From Hungatella sp. UBA5385 (GTDB lineage: Bacteria > Bacillota > Clostridia > Lachnospirales > Lachnospiraceae), in NCBI GenBank assembly GCA_002409995.1, contig DHOR01000033.1, positions 22,666 to 46,225 of the forward strand: a stretch of DNA of 23,560 nt, read 5' to 3'. Under the pieces are notes generated by a model. It made no database searches, was not told the DNA's origin, and saw nothing but the letters and a program-made list of their open reading frames with translations. The position numbers and the translations under genes were made by a program. This document shows, piece by piece, positions 1 to 7,055 of this stretch; the first letter of the stretch is position 1, and each line of letters begins with the position of its first letter.

Positions 1-2
1 CG

Positions 3-62
3 GGGCTGTATAGCGGCAACCCCGCATATTTTGGCATCGACCGTCCGTTAAGGCATAAATGA
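3..62 (+). CDS. possible 3' end of a gene cut by the window edge
   Basis: One plus-strand frame is open from the left edge to a TGA at 60-62 and ends in NPAYFGIDRPLRHK. The stretch is GC-richer than the AT-rich DNA that follows, as expected for coding next to intergenic sequence. It is only 19 codons and I do not recognise the family. A minus-strand frame starting near 89 and running off the left edge is also open, so the coding strand is uncertain. Confidence 0.25.
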   Translation, partial: GLYSGNPAYFGIDRPLRHK

Positions 63-93
63 ATGGCGCAAACAAGTAGCCCGTATTCCATTT

Positions 94-137
94 CAATAGT
101 GCCATTATAATACAATTATTCCCATAAAGCCACTATC
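94..137 (-). repeat. 43-bp promoter-like repeat, copy 1
   Basis: About 36 of 43 bases match 8770-8812. On the minus strand both copies contain a TATAAT preceded by a TGGCTT/TGGTTT box 17 bp upstream, and both lie just beyond a minus-strand terminator hairpin. The copy at 8.8 kb is placed to drive the RNA methyltransferase gene. This copy would transcribe leftwards off the window. Confidence 0.55.
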
Positions 138-156
138 TTCCCCATTTAAAATCAAA

Positions 157-203
157 AAGCTGCATATTTGTTGTTTACATAACTCCAACAAAAAATACAG
201 CTT
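157..203. terminator. hairpin downstream of the amidase relic
   Basis: AAGCTGCATATTTGTTG at 157-173 pairs with CAACAAAAAATACAGCTT at 186-203 with one bulge. T-rich sequence lies on both sides. It probably ended the minus-strand amidase gene when that was intact. The intact amidase at 12.29 kb has no counterpart, so the duplicated homology stops before this hairpin. Confidence 0.55.
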
Positions 204-215
204 ATTTTTAAATTC

Positions 216-690
216 ACTTCCTCACCCCAATAATATGTAAAAACCGTGCCTGATCATATACATACGTACTTAACGGCCTCATATAAGCATCATCTGTATG
301 CGCCGCCACATATATCTCATTTCCAGCTAATCCAACAACAATCGGACTATGAGAAAAATGCCTGGCATGTGTACCAAACTGCACATATCTCCCAGTTGTA
401 CCCCCGTTCTGGCTGTCACTTCTGCAAACGGCCCCATCCCTTTATTCCCCACAAAAAATTATATAAGTAAGGGACGCCGGTCCATGACGGAGTTCGGTTA
501 TTGGCACAATAATAATACCAGCCAAAAACCTTTTTATGGTTCATGACGCCGCTTCCGGCATATATGCACTGTGATACAAAATTAGCTCAATCCCCTCCCA
601 GGTTATCAAAATTATAATATGCAGGATTTCGCCCAAATGCCCACTGCATTTTACCTATTATAGGGTTCTATACGCACACAATTCACCACA
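216..690 (-). pseudogene. decayed copy of the amidase-domain gene
   Basis: On the minus strand this is the disrupted counterpart of the amidase-domain gene at 12288-12770. The match runs almost the full length, from the C-terminal codons near 216-240 to the region of the start codon near 680. Shared landmarks include the region for the active-site histidine (near 345-355), 'catctgtatg' near 291-300 and 'cccaaatgcccac' near 630. Indels and stops leave no long minus-strand frame, and the GGDCTNF catalytic motif cannot be read through. The relic keeps the divergent arrangement with the neighbouring proX relic. It is probably non-functional. Confidence 0.8.
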
Positions 691-739
691 TAATCTTTTT
701 TACAGCATATGCCTTTTATAACCGGCTCATAAAATGCTG

Positions 740-767
740 TTGCGTTTTCCTCTTCCTCAGTTATAAT
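740..767 (+). promoter_or_regulatory. surviving promoter of the proX relic
   Basis: TTGCGT at 740-745 and TATAAT at 762-767 are separated by 16 bp, the same layout as the intact proX promoter at 12869-12896 (TTGCAT, 16 bp, TATAAT). The ribosome-binding site has decayed: AGGAGG in the intact copy is AAAGGCG here. The relic may still be transcribed but should be poorly translated. Confidence 0.55.
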
Positions 768-793
768 TATTTAAAAAGCAAAGGCGTACTGCC

Positions 794-1357
794 ATGTCAA
801 CCAAGGATGAAGAATTTTACATTGATCCTACATTATATAGCGACAGTCCTGCGTATTTATCTAATCGATTACCTAAGCAAATCAGGATTTATAATCTGCT
901 GGACAGCCTGCAATAGAGTGAGGGTGGCTGGATCACGACCCGATAGCAACAATTAAGCATGCCATGATATAAATAAAATTTTTGATGTTGAGGTATGTAA
1001 GAATCTATTTCTTAGAAATGCCCAGAAGATAGCTTTTATCTTCTGCTGATTCCAGGGTATAAAAAGTTTCGGACAGCCATTCTTTCTAAGCAGATCGGCT
1101 ATTCCCGCCTTTCTTTTGGGGAGTCTGAATTTATGGAAGAATTTATGGATATTCCCCCTGGCTCTGTGTCTGTTCTGGGGTTAATGAATGATAAGGAGCA
1201 CAAAATAAAACTGCTGATTGATCAGGATGTTATTAGCCAGCCCTACTTTGGCTGTCATCCATGTATCAATACCTCCAGTTTGAAATTTAAAACCTCTGAT
1301 CTTCTGGATAAAATTCTTCCGGCTATAAACTATGATTATACGCTGGTCAATCTATAG
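794..1357 (+). pseudogene. decayed copy of the ProX-type tRNA deacylase gene
   Basis: This is colinear with the intact deacylase at 12924-13502. It starts at ATG 794 and reads 40 sensible codons (through LPKQIRIYNLLDSLQ) to an in-frame TAG at 914-916. Small deletions and frameshifts follow between about 915 and 1070. From 1133 to the stop at 1357 the frame is clean, and by eye about 60 of 74 residues match the intact protein, including the GCHPCINTSSLK motif. The preserved C-terminal frame suggests the gene broke relatively recently. A restart at ATG 1133 would give only the C-terminal third, without the N-terminal half of the fold. Confidence 0.88.
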
Positions 1358-1383
1358 TGAACACAGCATTTTTCATGAAAATG

Positions 1384-1422
1384 AAATCCCAAAGAGATTG
1401 TTTAATAAACTCTTTGGGATTT
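1384..1422. terminator. bidirectional terminator between proX relic and rpiR gene
   Basis: AAATCCCAAAGAG (1384-1396) and CTCTTTGGGATTT (1410-1422) are perfect 13-bp arms around a 13-nt loop, with T-rich sequence on both sides. It sits between the end of the plus-strand proX relic and the end of the minus-strand regulator gene, so it can serve both. It marks the left edge of the inserted cassette. Confidence 0.85.
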
Positions 1423-1448
1423 TTATGATATGTAATTCTTTTAAACAA

Positions 1449-2303
1449 TCAATATACATTTTCCAATTCAATATAGCTATCAATGTATTCCTTACGATTT
1501 TTCTCCTCTTCCGGCACTTTACTGCTTATGGTCAGCAGCAGCAGTTCTGTCAACCATAATGGAGCAATGTAGGAATTGCTGAATCCAAGGCTTTCTACAT
1601 AGGCAGTCAGGATTATATCTGCCTGTTTCACAATTGGAGCAGTTACCTTATCCGTAATCACAATAATGGAAGCTCCCTTTTCTTTTGCCATATTAGTCAA
1701 TGTGGTAAATATGGATGAATGCCTGGGAAATGAATAGATAATAACGCAGTCGTCCTTTGTCAAATCTGCAAACTTTTCTATAACACTGCTATCAGCATGG
1801 ATATGTTTTGAAATGCCAGGAAGTAGATACAGCAGTTTGCTTTCCATGAAATCCACCAGGGAAGCCGTATCTCTAAATCCTACTATATATTTATTCTTGC
1901 TTTTTACGATTGTTGATGCTGCCTTTTCCAGTAACCCGATATCTATCTTCTCACATGTCTTCTGCAAATTTTCAATGGTGTACCCCAGTAATTTTTCTGA
2001 CAATGAGATTCCTCCCGTCTTTCCGCTCATCTCTTGAAACCGATCTGATGGTGTTGAGGCTCTGCCTGTCTGTTCAAATAATTCATTTTTCATACTTTTC
2101 TGAAACTCAGTATAACCGCTATAGCCAAGCGTTCTTATAAATCTTATAATTGATGTATCGCTTACCCCAATATCCATTGCCAAATCTGATGCTGTTTTCA
2201 GATATATACTGTTTATATGATCAAGAAAATAGTTGGCAATTATTGTTTCAGTTTTGGTCAGAGAAGATGCTTCTTTGAGTTTTCTTTCAAATTCGTTAAC
2301 CAT
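1449..2303 (-). CDS. MurR/RpiR family transcriptional regulator
   Basis: The 284-residue protein has the RpiR layout. Residues about 15-75 form an N-terminal helix-turn-helix (ASDLAMDIGVSDTSIIRFIRTLGY), and residues about 110-250 form a SIS sugar-phosphate-binding-type domain. RpiR proteins usually sense a phosphorylated or acidic metabolite of the pathway they control. The start at 2303 is supported by AAGGGG seven bases upstream and a promoter at 2331-2359. The gene lies just downstream of the RraA-aminotransferase-transporter operon on the same strand. A terminator and its own promoter make it a separate unit. It is the probable regulator of that operon (inference from position). Confidence 0.9.
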   Translation of the reverse strand: MVNEFERKLKEASSLTKTETIIANYFLDHINSIYLKTASDLAMDIGVSDTSIIRFIRTLGYSGYTEFQKSMKNELFEQTGRASTPSDRFQEMSGKTGGISLSEKLLGYTIENLQKTCEKIDIGLLEKAASTIVKSKNKYIVGFRDTASLVDFMESKLLYLLPGISKHIHADSSVIEKFADLTKDDCVIIYSFPRHSSIFTTLTNMAKEKGASIIVITDKVTAPIVKQADIILTAYVESLGFSNSYIAPLWLTELLLLTISSKVPEEEKNRKEYIDSYIELENVY

Positions 2304-2330
2304 GATTGTTCCCCTTGTTCTTTTTAGGCA

Positions 2331-2359
2331 ATTATCTCATGATTTTTTTATTTATTCAA
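2331..2359 (-). promoter_or_regulatory. promoter of the rpiR-type gene
   Basis: On the minus strand, TTGAAT (2354-2359) and GATAAT (2331-2336) are separated by 17 bp, about 28 bp upstream of the start codon. The regulator can therefore be expressed independently of the operon before it. Confidence 0.6.
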
Positions 2360-2422
2360 CATACTTTTAGAAAAAATGATAAAAAACGATTAATTATTAC
2401 AATGCTGGACCAGCTTAATGCC

Positions 2423-2466
2423 AAAAGACCACAGAATACAGAGATTTCCATACCCTATGGTCTTTT
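2423..2466 (-). terminator. terminator of the RraA-aminotransferase-transporter operon
   Basis: AAAAGACCACAG at 2423-2434 pairs with CTATGGTCTTTT at 2455-2466 with one mismatch. It lies 40 bp beyond the transporter stop codon. On the minus strand a short T-run closes the stem. Confidence 0.6.
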
Positions 2467-2505
2467 TCATTGCGGACTTTTTTCCCAGTTTATTGCTCTA
2501 TTGCT

Positions 2506-3750
2506 TTAATTTTCCTCGCATAAAGCAGGGGAATTAAATTGTTTTGGAGTCCATACCTCATCTGATTTTGCCACCATTAAGGTTCCAAATACTTGGGAAG
2601 ATACATTAAGCGTTGTATTTCCTATATCAATAATTCTATAAATTCCAGCAATAGCTCCCATAATATCCAGCGGTAAACCAAACATACCTAAAATAATCGC
2701 CCCTGTTGCAATTCCCCCTCCGGGTATGCCCGGTGTAGCAACTGATAACAAAGTAGAAATCACAATAAGTAAGAAAATCTGTGCTAACGGCAGTGGTACC
2801 CTAAGCATTTGTGCAACAAATATTACTAAAACAACTTTATAAACTGCTGCGCCGGTCTTACATATTGTGGGCCCAAGTGAAATTGAAAATGAAGCTATGG
2901 AACTGGGCAGCTTCAGTTTATTCGTAACAACATCCATCGTAATCGGTATTGTTCCGGTACTGGAATTCGTTGATGCTGTATTTAGAAAAATGGGAATCAT
3001 AGCTTTAAATAATTTGCCCAGTTTGATTCCGGTATAAGCTTTGGTAACTAAAGCAAGCAATATAAACACCAATAAACAGCCCAAAATTTCTGTTACAATA
3101 AACATTGCAAGACTTCCAAATAATTCTTTTCCGTACTTAGCTGAAGTATATCCAATCAGTGAAAAAACTCCGATTGGTGCATAATTCATAATAACATCCA
3201 GCATCTTATAGGTTGTCTCTGCAAACTGGCCCATAATATCAGTCAAATTCTGCACCTTCTTACCCAATGCAACCAGAGAAAAGCCAAAAATCACAGTAAA
3301 AAAGATAATCTGCATATAATTATCTGACGCCATAGCACTGACAATATTGCTCGGTACAATACCAATAAAAAAGTCAGCATATGATACTTTTCCAACTGAA
3401 GAAGCATCAAAGGTTCCGCTTGCGCTTAATGATACAACATTTCCCGGCTGTATTACCACAGTCAGTATAGCAGCAACAATACAAGACACAAACACCAGCG
3501 CTGCATAAACCAGAAATACTTTGCCACCTACCTTTGCCAGCTTCTTAGAGTCCTTCATGGAAGCCATTCCACTGGCTATGCTGAAGAAAATGACTGGAAC
3601 AACAATCATTTTAATCAGGTTCATAAATATATCACCTAGCGGTTTTAGCAACTCCGCAGTCCCCGGCATTACAAAGCCAAAAATGATACCTATAAAAAAA
3701 CCAATTGTTATTCTCATTGCCAGATATTTTTTTTCAAATAAATATTTCAT
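2506..3750 (-). CDS. DAACS-family (GltP-like) amino/dicarboxylic acid transporter with atypical binding residues
   Basis: The 414-residue membrane protein has the fold of the dicarboxylate/amino acid:cation symporter family. An N-terminal scaffold of hydrophobic helices is followed by the HP1 tip NSSTGTIPIT (about 262-271), the TM7 segment SLGPTICKTGAAVY (291-304), the HP2 segment GIPGGGIATGAI (341-352) and the TM8 segment AGIYRIIDIGNTTLNV (368-383). Known members carry NMDGT in TM7 and an Asp/Arg/Asp set in TM8. Here NMDGT reads CKTGA, the substrate-carboxylate Arg position is N378 and the second sodium Asp position is Q386, while D375 is kept. Substrate and coupling ion may therefore differ from aspartate/glutamate with sodium (inference). 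It is the last gene of a three-gene operon, 25 bp after the aminotransferase. Confidence 0.88.
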   Translation of the reverse strand: MKYLFEKKYLAMRITIGFFIGIIFGFVMPGTAELLKPLGDIFMNLIKMIVVPVIFFSIASGMASMKDSKKLAKVGGKVFLVYAALVFVSCIVAAILTVVIQPGNVVSLSASGTFDASSVGKVSYADFFIGIVPSNIVSAMASDNYMQIIFFTVIFGFSLVALGKKVQNLTDIMGQFAETTYKMLDVIMNYAPIGVFSLIGYTSAKYGKELFGSLAMFIVTEILGCLLVFILLALVTKAYTGIKLGKLFKAMIPIFLNTASTNSSTGTIPITMDVVTNKLKLPSSIASFSISLGPTICKTGAAVYKVVLVIFVAQMLRVPLPLAQIFLLIVISTLLSVATPGIPGGGIATGAIILGMFGLPLDIMGAIAGIYRIIDIGNTTLNVSSQVFGTLMVAKSDEVWTPKQFNSPALCEEN

Positions 3751-3775
3751 AGCAGCCCCCTCTTTAGACTATAGC

Positions 3776-4966
3776 CTACTGTAATTTTTTAATTGCTTCC
3801 TCTAGCTTATCTGTTGCTTCTTTCAGATTCTCTATAGAATTGGAGTAAGAGATTCTGATTTTTCCAGGTACATTAAATGCTTCTCCCGGTACAACAGCCA
3901 CCCGAACTGTATCCAATAAGTATTTCGCCAAATCTTGTGTGTTCTCAATCACCTTCCCCTCATAGGATCTGCCTAGTATTCTGCCTACATCCGGAAGCAG
4001 ATAGAATGCACCTTTTGAATTAGGACAGCTTAATCCATCAATTTCATTCAAACGTTTAACAAGAAATGTTCTTCTGCTGCTAAAGGCTTTTACCATAGCA
4101 TTCATCTCATCCTGCGGTCCCTGAAGTGCCTCCAGGGCTGCCTTCTGTGAGATCGAACAGGTAGCTGAAGTCATATGGCTTTGTATCGCCCTGATAGCTT
4201 TTGCTACTTCTGGAGCTGCAGCAGAGTACCCCACTCTCCACCCGGTCATAGCATAGGCTTTCGAAAAACCGTTAACCGTCACCGCTAACTTTTTAACCTC
4301 CTCTGATATGGAAGCAACGCTGAAGTGTATTGCACCATCATAAATAAGTTTTTCATATATCTCATCTGCAATTATGTAAAACTGATACTTTACTGCCAAA
4401 GCAGCAAGACCACGAAGGCTTTCTTCTGAGTAAACGCATCCTGAAGGATTATTAGGGGTATTAATGACAATCGCCTTTGTACGGGAAGTTACAGCCTTTT
4501 CAATTGCTTCCAAATCCAATGCATAACCATTTTCTTCCTTAAGACTGATATGTACCACCTTTGCACCGGTAAGTCCAATCATCTCTTCATAACTTACCCA
4601 GCAGGGAATTGGCAGAAGTACCTCATCCCCAGGCCCACAGGTTGCCAGAAGGGCATTCATAATTGCCTGTTTTGCACCTACGCTGACGCAGATATCATTG
4701 GGTGAATATATAACATGATTTTCTTTTTCCAACTTTTCACTGATTGCCTTCCGAAGTTCAGCCATTCCATTGGCTGCTGTATACTTTGTAAATCCGGCTT
4801 CTATTGCCCCTTCTGCTGCCTTTTTGATGTTTAATGGAGTCCCAAAATCAGGTTCGCCGATATTTAAAGAAAGGATTTTCTCTCCATTTCTGCGCATTTC
4901 TGCTATCTTTGCATTTAAGTCTACTGTAACGGAACTTTTTACATTTCTTGCTCTTTCTGATAACAT
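3776..4966 (-). CDS. class I/II PLP-dependent aminotransferase (aspartate aminotransferase-like)
   Basis: This is a complete 396-residue fold-type I aminotransferase of the AspAT Ib kind. Visible motifs are IGEPDFGTP (36-44), PCWVSYEEM (121-129, with the substrate-side Trp), NTPNNPSG (169-176), DEIYE (201-205), the PLP lysine K236 in GFSKAYAMTGWRVGY, and the carboxylate-binding R371 in KIRISY. It would move an amino group from an amino acid to a 2-oxo acid such as 2-oxoglutarate in the cytoplasm. The start is preceded by AGGAGG. It sits 30 bp after the RraA-type gene and 25 bp before the transporter, so the three are probably one transcript. The specific substrate cannot be read from sequence. 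The operon suggests an acidic or hydroxylated amino acid. Confidence 0.92.
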   Translation of the reverse strand: MLSERARNVKSSVTVDLNAKIAEMRRNGEKILSLNIGEPDFGTPLNIKKAAEGAIEAGFTKYTAANGMAELRKAISEKLEKENHVIYSPNDICVSVGAKQAIMNALLATCGPGDEVLLPIPCWVSYEEMIGLTGAKVVHISLKEENGYALDLEAIEKAVTSRTKAIVINTPNNPSGCVYSEESLRGLAALAVKYQFYIIADEIYEKLIYDGAIHFSVASISEEVKKLAVTVNGFSKAYAMTGWRVGYSAAAPEVAKAIRAIQSHMTSATCSISQKAALEALQGPQDEMNAMVKAFSSRRTFLVKRLNEIDGLSCPNSKGAFYLLPDVGRILGRSYEGKVIENTQDLAKYLLDTVRVAVVPGEAFNVPGKIRISYSNSIENLKEATDKLEEAIKKLQ

Positions 4967-4996
4967 TCTTATCCCTCCTGCTTAAATCTTAGTAAG

Positions 4997-5695
4997 TTAA
5001 ACACAGTATCCATCAATAATTTCTGTTCCCTTGGTCACCAACAGTTTCGATACCCATTCTCTTTTTGCAGTTCCATTGGCTGCTGCAGCCAGTTTCTGTT
5101 CATCCTGTTCCTGAAATTTTTTGGCTGCCTGCAATATCTCTTCGGCATCTTTTAATGGAACTACAATAACTCCATCCCAATCCGCCACGATAATATCTCC
5201 TGGATTTACAGCTATCTCACCACAGCTAATTGGAACATTAACTTCACCTGGCCCTTCCTTATATGGCCCTCCTGGTGTTGATCCGGCAGCATAAATTGGC
5301 ATATCCATTTTTAAAACTTCTTCAACATCCCGAAGCGGTCCGTCCAGAATAATGCCGCCAAGATTTTTAGCACAATATGCATATGTAAACATAATTGCTC
5401 CCATCAGAGCTCTGGTAGAATCCGATTCATTAGAAACTACCAGTATGTCCCCCGGCGCTGCCATATTCAATGCCTGATGAATCATCAGATTATCTCCTGG
5501 ACGCGTCTTGACGGTTAGAGCCGGACCTGCCATGATTGGATTCGATGGTGTGGACATCCTCTTAATTCTAGGATTCATCGCACAGGATCTTCCCATCACA
5601 TCAGCTATATTAGCTGCAGGAATTTTCCTGAATTCATCAAGTAATTCTCTACCAGGTTCTGGTTTTTTTAAAAACACTCTGTTTCCTACTCCCAT
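4997..5695 (-). CDS. RraA-family lyase (HMG aldolase / oxaloacetate decarboxylase type)
   Basis: The 232-residue protein belongs to the RraA/demethylmenaquinone-methyltransferase-like fold. Motifs include a central GGIILDGPLRD (113-123) and a C-terminal GDIIVADWDGVIVVP (166-180). Catalytic members such as 4-hydroxy-4-methyl-2-oxoglutarate aldolase use the Arg-Asp pair and a divalent metal. R122-D123-x2-E126 fits the R-D-x2-E/D signature reported for them. An enzymatic role, cleaving a 2-oxo acid to pyruvate, is therefore more likely than RNase E inhibition. It is the first gene of an operon with an aminotransferase that could supply the 2-oxo acid. GGAGG precedes the start. The ligand is unknown. 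Confidence 0.88.
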   Translation of the reverse strand: MGVGNRVFLKKPEPGRELLDEFRKIPAANIADVMGRSCAMNPRIKRMSTPSNPIMAGPALTVKTRPGDNLMIHQALNMAAPGDILVVSNESDSTRALMGAIMFTYAYCAKNLGGIILDGPLRDVEEVLKMDMPIYAAGSTPGGPYKEGPGEVNVPISCGEIAVNPGDIIVADWDGVIVVPLKDAEEILQAAKKFQEQDEQKLAAAANGTAKREWVSKLLVTKGTEIIDGYCV

Positions 5696-5741
5696 AATAC
5701 CCTCCTTTTTTGAATAATATTCTTTTTTAAATTATTTTGTT

Positions 5742-5780
5742 GTATAATATACTTATACTCCATTTTTGGATAATAGTCAA
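5742..5780 (-). promoter_or_regulatory. promoter and operator candidate of the RraA operon
   Basis: On the minus strand, TTGACT (5775-5780) and TATAAG (5752-5757) are 17 bp apart, a near-consensus promoter. Overlapping the -10 box is the palindrome GTATAATATAC (5742-5752), extended to GTATAA-N5-TTATAC (5742-5758). It is a candidate site for the RpiR-type regulator encoded downstream. The promoter is clear; the operator role is inferred from symmetry and position. Confidence 0.6.
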
Positions 5781-5869
5781 CATGTTTATATTTAAAATAA
5801 TATATTTCAGTATTTTAATTAGGTCTTTCTACACTGAGGGATTGACTCTGATAAAACAAATTAAGATAA

Positions 5870-6124
5870 ACTTGATTTTGCAGTGAATTTTGAATACTTT
5901 TTCAGAAAGACAGATGAGATGTTAGATGATTATATGGGGAAGTCGGCTATCAAAGGATTTTATGGTGGCATGATTGCAGTGGCCATTATCACACTGGTTA
6001 ACCTGTTTTCAAAGACACCTTATGAAGCTCTGACTATAGGTCTTGCTCTGGCTGGTCTGTCTGCATTGGAATTCATGCACTATCTGCAATGTACTATGGA
6101 TATAAAGAATGATGGGCATTAAAA
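5870..6124 (+). pseudogene. 5'-truncated, frameshifted copy of the DUF3796-like gene
   Basis: Homology to the intact gene at 13664-14017 starts near 5870, where FEYFFRKTDEM matches FEYFFKKTDEM of the intact protein. It continues through YMGKS and NGFYGGMI-like codons. The first 33 or so codons, the ribosome-binding site and the 13-bp inverted-repeat operator of the intact copy are missing, replaced by AT-rich DNA upstream of the RraA operon. A one-base deletion near 6045 shifts the frame, so the C-terminus reads LALAGLSALEFMHYLQC instead of the GLAWGWSVSIGIHAL of the intact gene. The end still overlaps the start of the following HTH gene as in the intact pair. Confidence 0.85.
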
Positions 6125-6125
6125 A

Positions 6126-6305
6126 ATGATTAAAAACCGAATGAAAGAATTGAGAGCAAGGCACAATCTAAGTCAGGAAGAACTTGCTAAGCTTGTACGT
6201 GTCCGTAGAGAAACCATTGGTATTCTTGAAAAGGGTAAATATAATCCATCTCTTATACTTGCCTGGAATATAGCAAAAGTATCAGGTTACGATTGTTCAC
6301 TTTAA
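6126..6305 (+). pseudogene. XRE-family HTH copy with altered C-terminus
   Basis: A 59-codon frame from ATG 6126 to TAA 6303-6305 retains the whole helix-turn-helix: QEELAKLVRVRRETIGILEKGKYNPSLILAWNIAKV, in line with the intact regulator at 14010-14213. After AKV a small deletion shifts the frame, so the last residues read SGYDCSL instead of FEVTIEEVFTITDED. The DNA-binding half could still fold. The gene has lost its promoter, operator and intact partner, so expression is doubtful. It may be a recent relic or a truncated regulator that still binds the intact copy's operator. Confidence 0.75.
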
Positions 6306-6317
6306 CAGATGAATAGC

Positions 6318-6367
6318 AAAAAAACGCTGTTTCCAGCATACCATCTTGCTGGAAACAGCGTTTTTTT
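6318..6367. terminator. perfect 21-bp bidirectional terminator
   Basis: Arms 6318-6338 and 6347-6367 are perfectly complementary over 21 bp around an 8-nt loop. The core is CGCTGTTTCCAGCA, bounded by seven A's and seven T's. It lies between the HTH copy (+) and the aminopeptidase relic (-), the same place as the terminator at 14221-14270. The two stem sequences are unrelated. Confidence 0.9.
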
Positions 6368-6377
6368 ATCTAGGAAA

Positions 6378-6757
6378 CTCACACAGCTCTTGTATTCTCC
6401 TTCAGCCACGCAGCCTCATCTTCTGTCAGGTTAGGTGAAAGTTTCTAATATACATCTTTATGATAATCATTAAGAAGCTGTTTGTCTCTTTCACTCATAA
6501 GTGTAATATCCAAAGCATCCAAGTCAATAGGACCATTGTTAGGAATTCAAATTCCAAAATTGACCACACTGATTTTTCTCAGCCTTCTTGCATACAATCA
6601 GGTTCTCTGTACGAACTCCGTGACTGCCTTCTATAATAAATGTCTGGTTCATCGGAAGTGATCATACCTTCCTCCAGCACACAGTTGTCCTGCCGTTCGG
6701 AAACCATTTCCCAGCGAATTCCATTGGGACGCTCATGAACATTTAATATATATCTTA
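6378..6757 (-). pseudogene. 3' fragment of an aminopeptidase P-like (M24) gene
   Basis: This corresponds to the last 125-130 codons of the intact gene at 14280-16067. The match runs from just after the terminator through 'gaagctgtttgtctctttca' (near 6475-6495) and 'ccagcgaattccattggg' (near 6711-6728), then stops at about 6757. Indels break the frame, for instance near 6540-6575. The 5' two thirds, with three of the five metal ligands, are absent. At the breakpoint the sequence changes directly into a RhuM-like fragment, so an illegitimate join removed the rest. Confidence 0.88.
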
Positions 6758-6891
6758 TTGTCTGCTGCAGTTGTTTCTAAAATGGAAACAACTGTACTTT
6801 CCTGTAATTCTCACCTTAAAAAAATATTTTTAAGATGCTTTGAGATTGCAGCTTTTTGTACATCAAATAACTCTATTGAAAGCACCTCCAT
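6753..6891 (-). pseudogene. N-terminal fragment of a RhuM-family gene
   Basis: On the minus strand ATG 6889-6891 opens MEVLSIELFDVQKAAISKHL followed by KNIF. After frameshifts near 6808-6818 another frame gives LQESTVVSILETTAADNKIY. Together these resemble the N-terminal helix-turn-helix-like part of 'virulence RhuM' proteins, in which LFxVxKxxISxHLKNIFxxGEL and then TTAADGKxY are typical. RhuM genes are commonly found in mobile islands and prophage-like regions. Only about 46 codons remain, ending where the aminopeptidase relic begins. The identification rests on recalled family pattern. Confidence 0.6.
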
Positions 6892-7003
6892 TTTCTTGTG
6901 TTAAATATACTTACCCTTAGTCCTAAATCTAAGTAAACAGATTCAGAAACCGAATGTTTGTTCTCTTTATTATACTACAATCATCATTACCTACAATATA
7001 AGA

Positions 7004-7038
7004 ATACATGGCGCAAAAAACCTCTTCACACCATGTAT
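7004..7038 (-). terminator. hairpin after the RNA methyltransferase gene
   Basis: ATACATGG (7004-7011) and CCATGTAT (7031-7038) are perfect 8-bp arms with a 19-nt loop, 18 bp beyond the methyltransferase stop. It lacks a strong T-run on the minus strand, so termination is likely but not certain. Confidence 0.4.
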
Positions 7039-7055
7039 CATTTTATATAAAATGT

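Noticed and set aside
4997..5695. RraA-family protein as an RNase E inhibitor
   Set aside because: The Arg-Asp-x2-Glu signature of catalytic aldolases is present and the operon is metabolic. No RNase E context is visible.
1340..5880. Cassette as a transposon with target-site duplication
   Set aside because: No transposase, terminal inverted repeats or matching direct repeats were seen at the two junctions, and about 265 bp of the flanking block is missing.
6952..6965. LexA-like box CGAATGTTTGTTCT
   Set aside because: One half-site has a mismatch, no SOS gene follows, and a match this good is expected by chance in AT-rich DNA.
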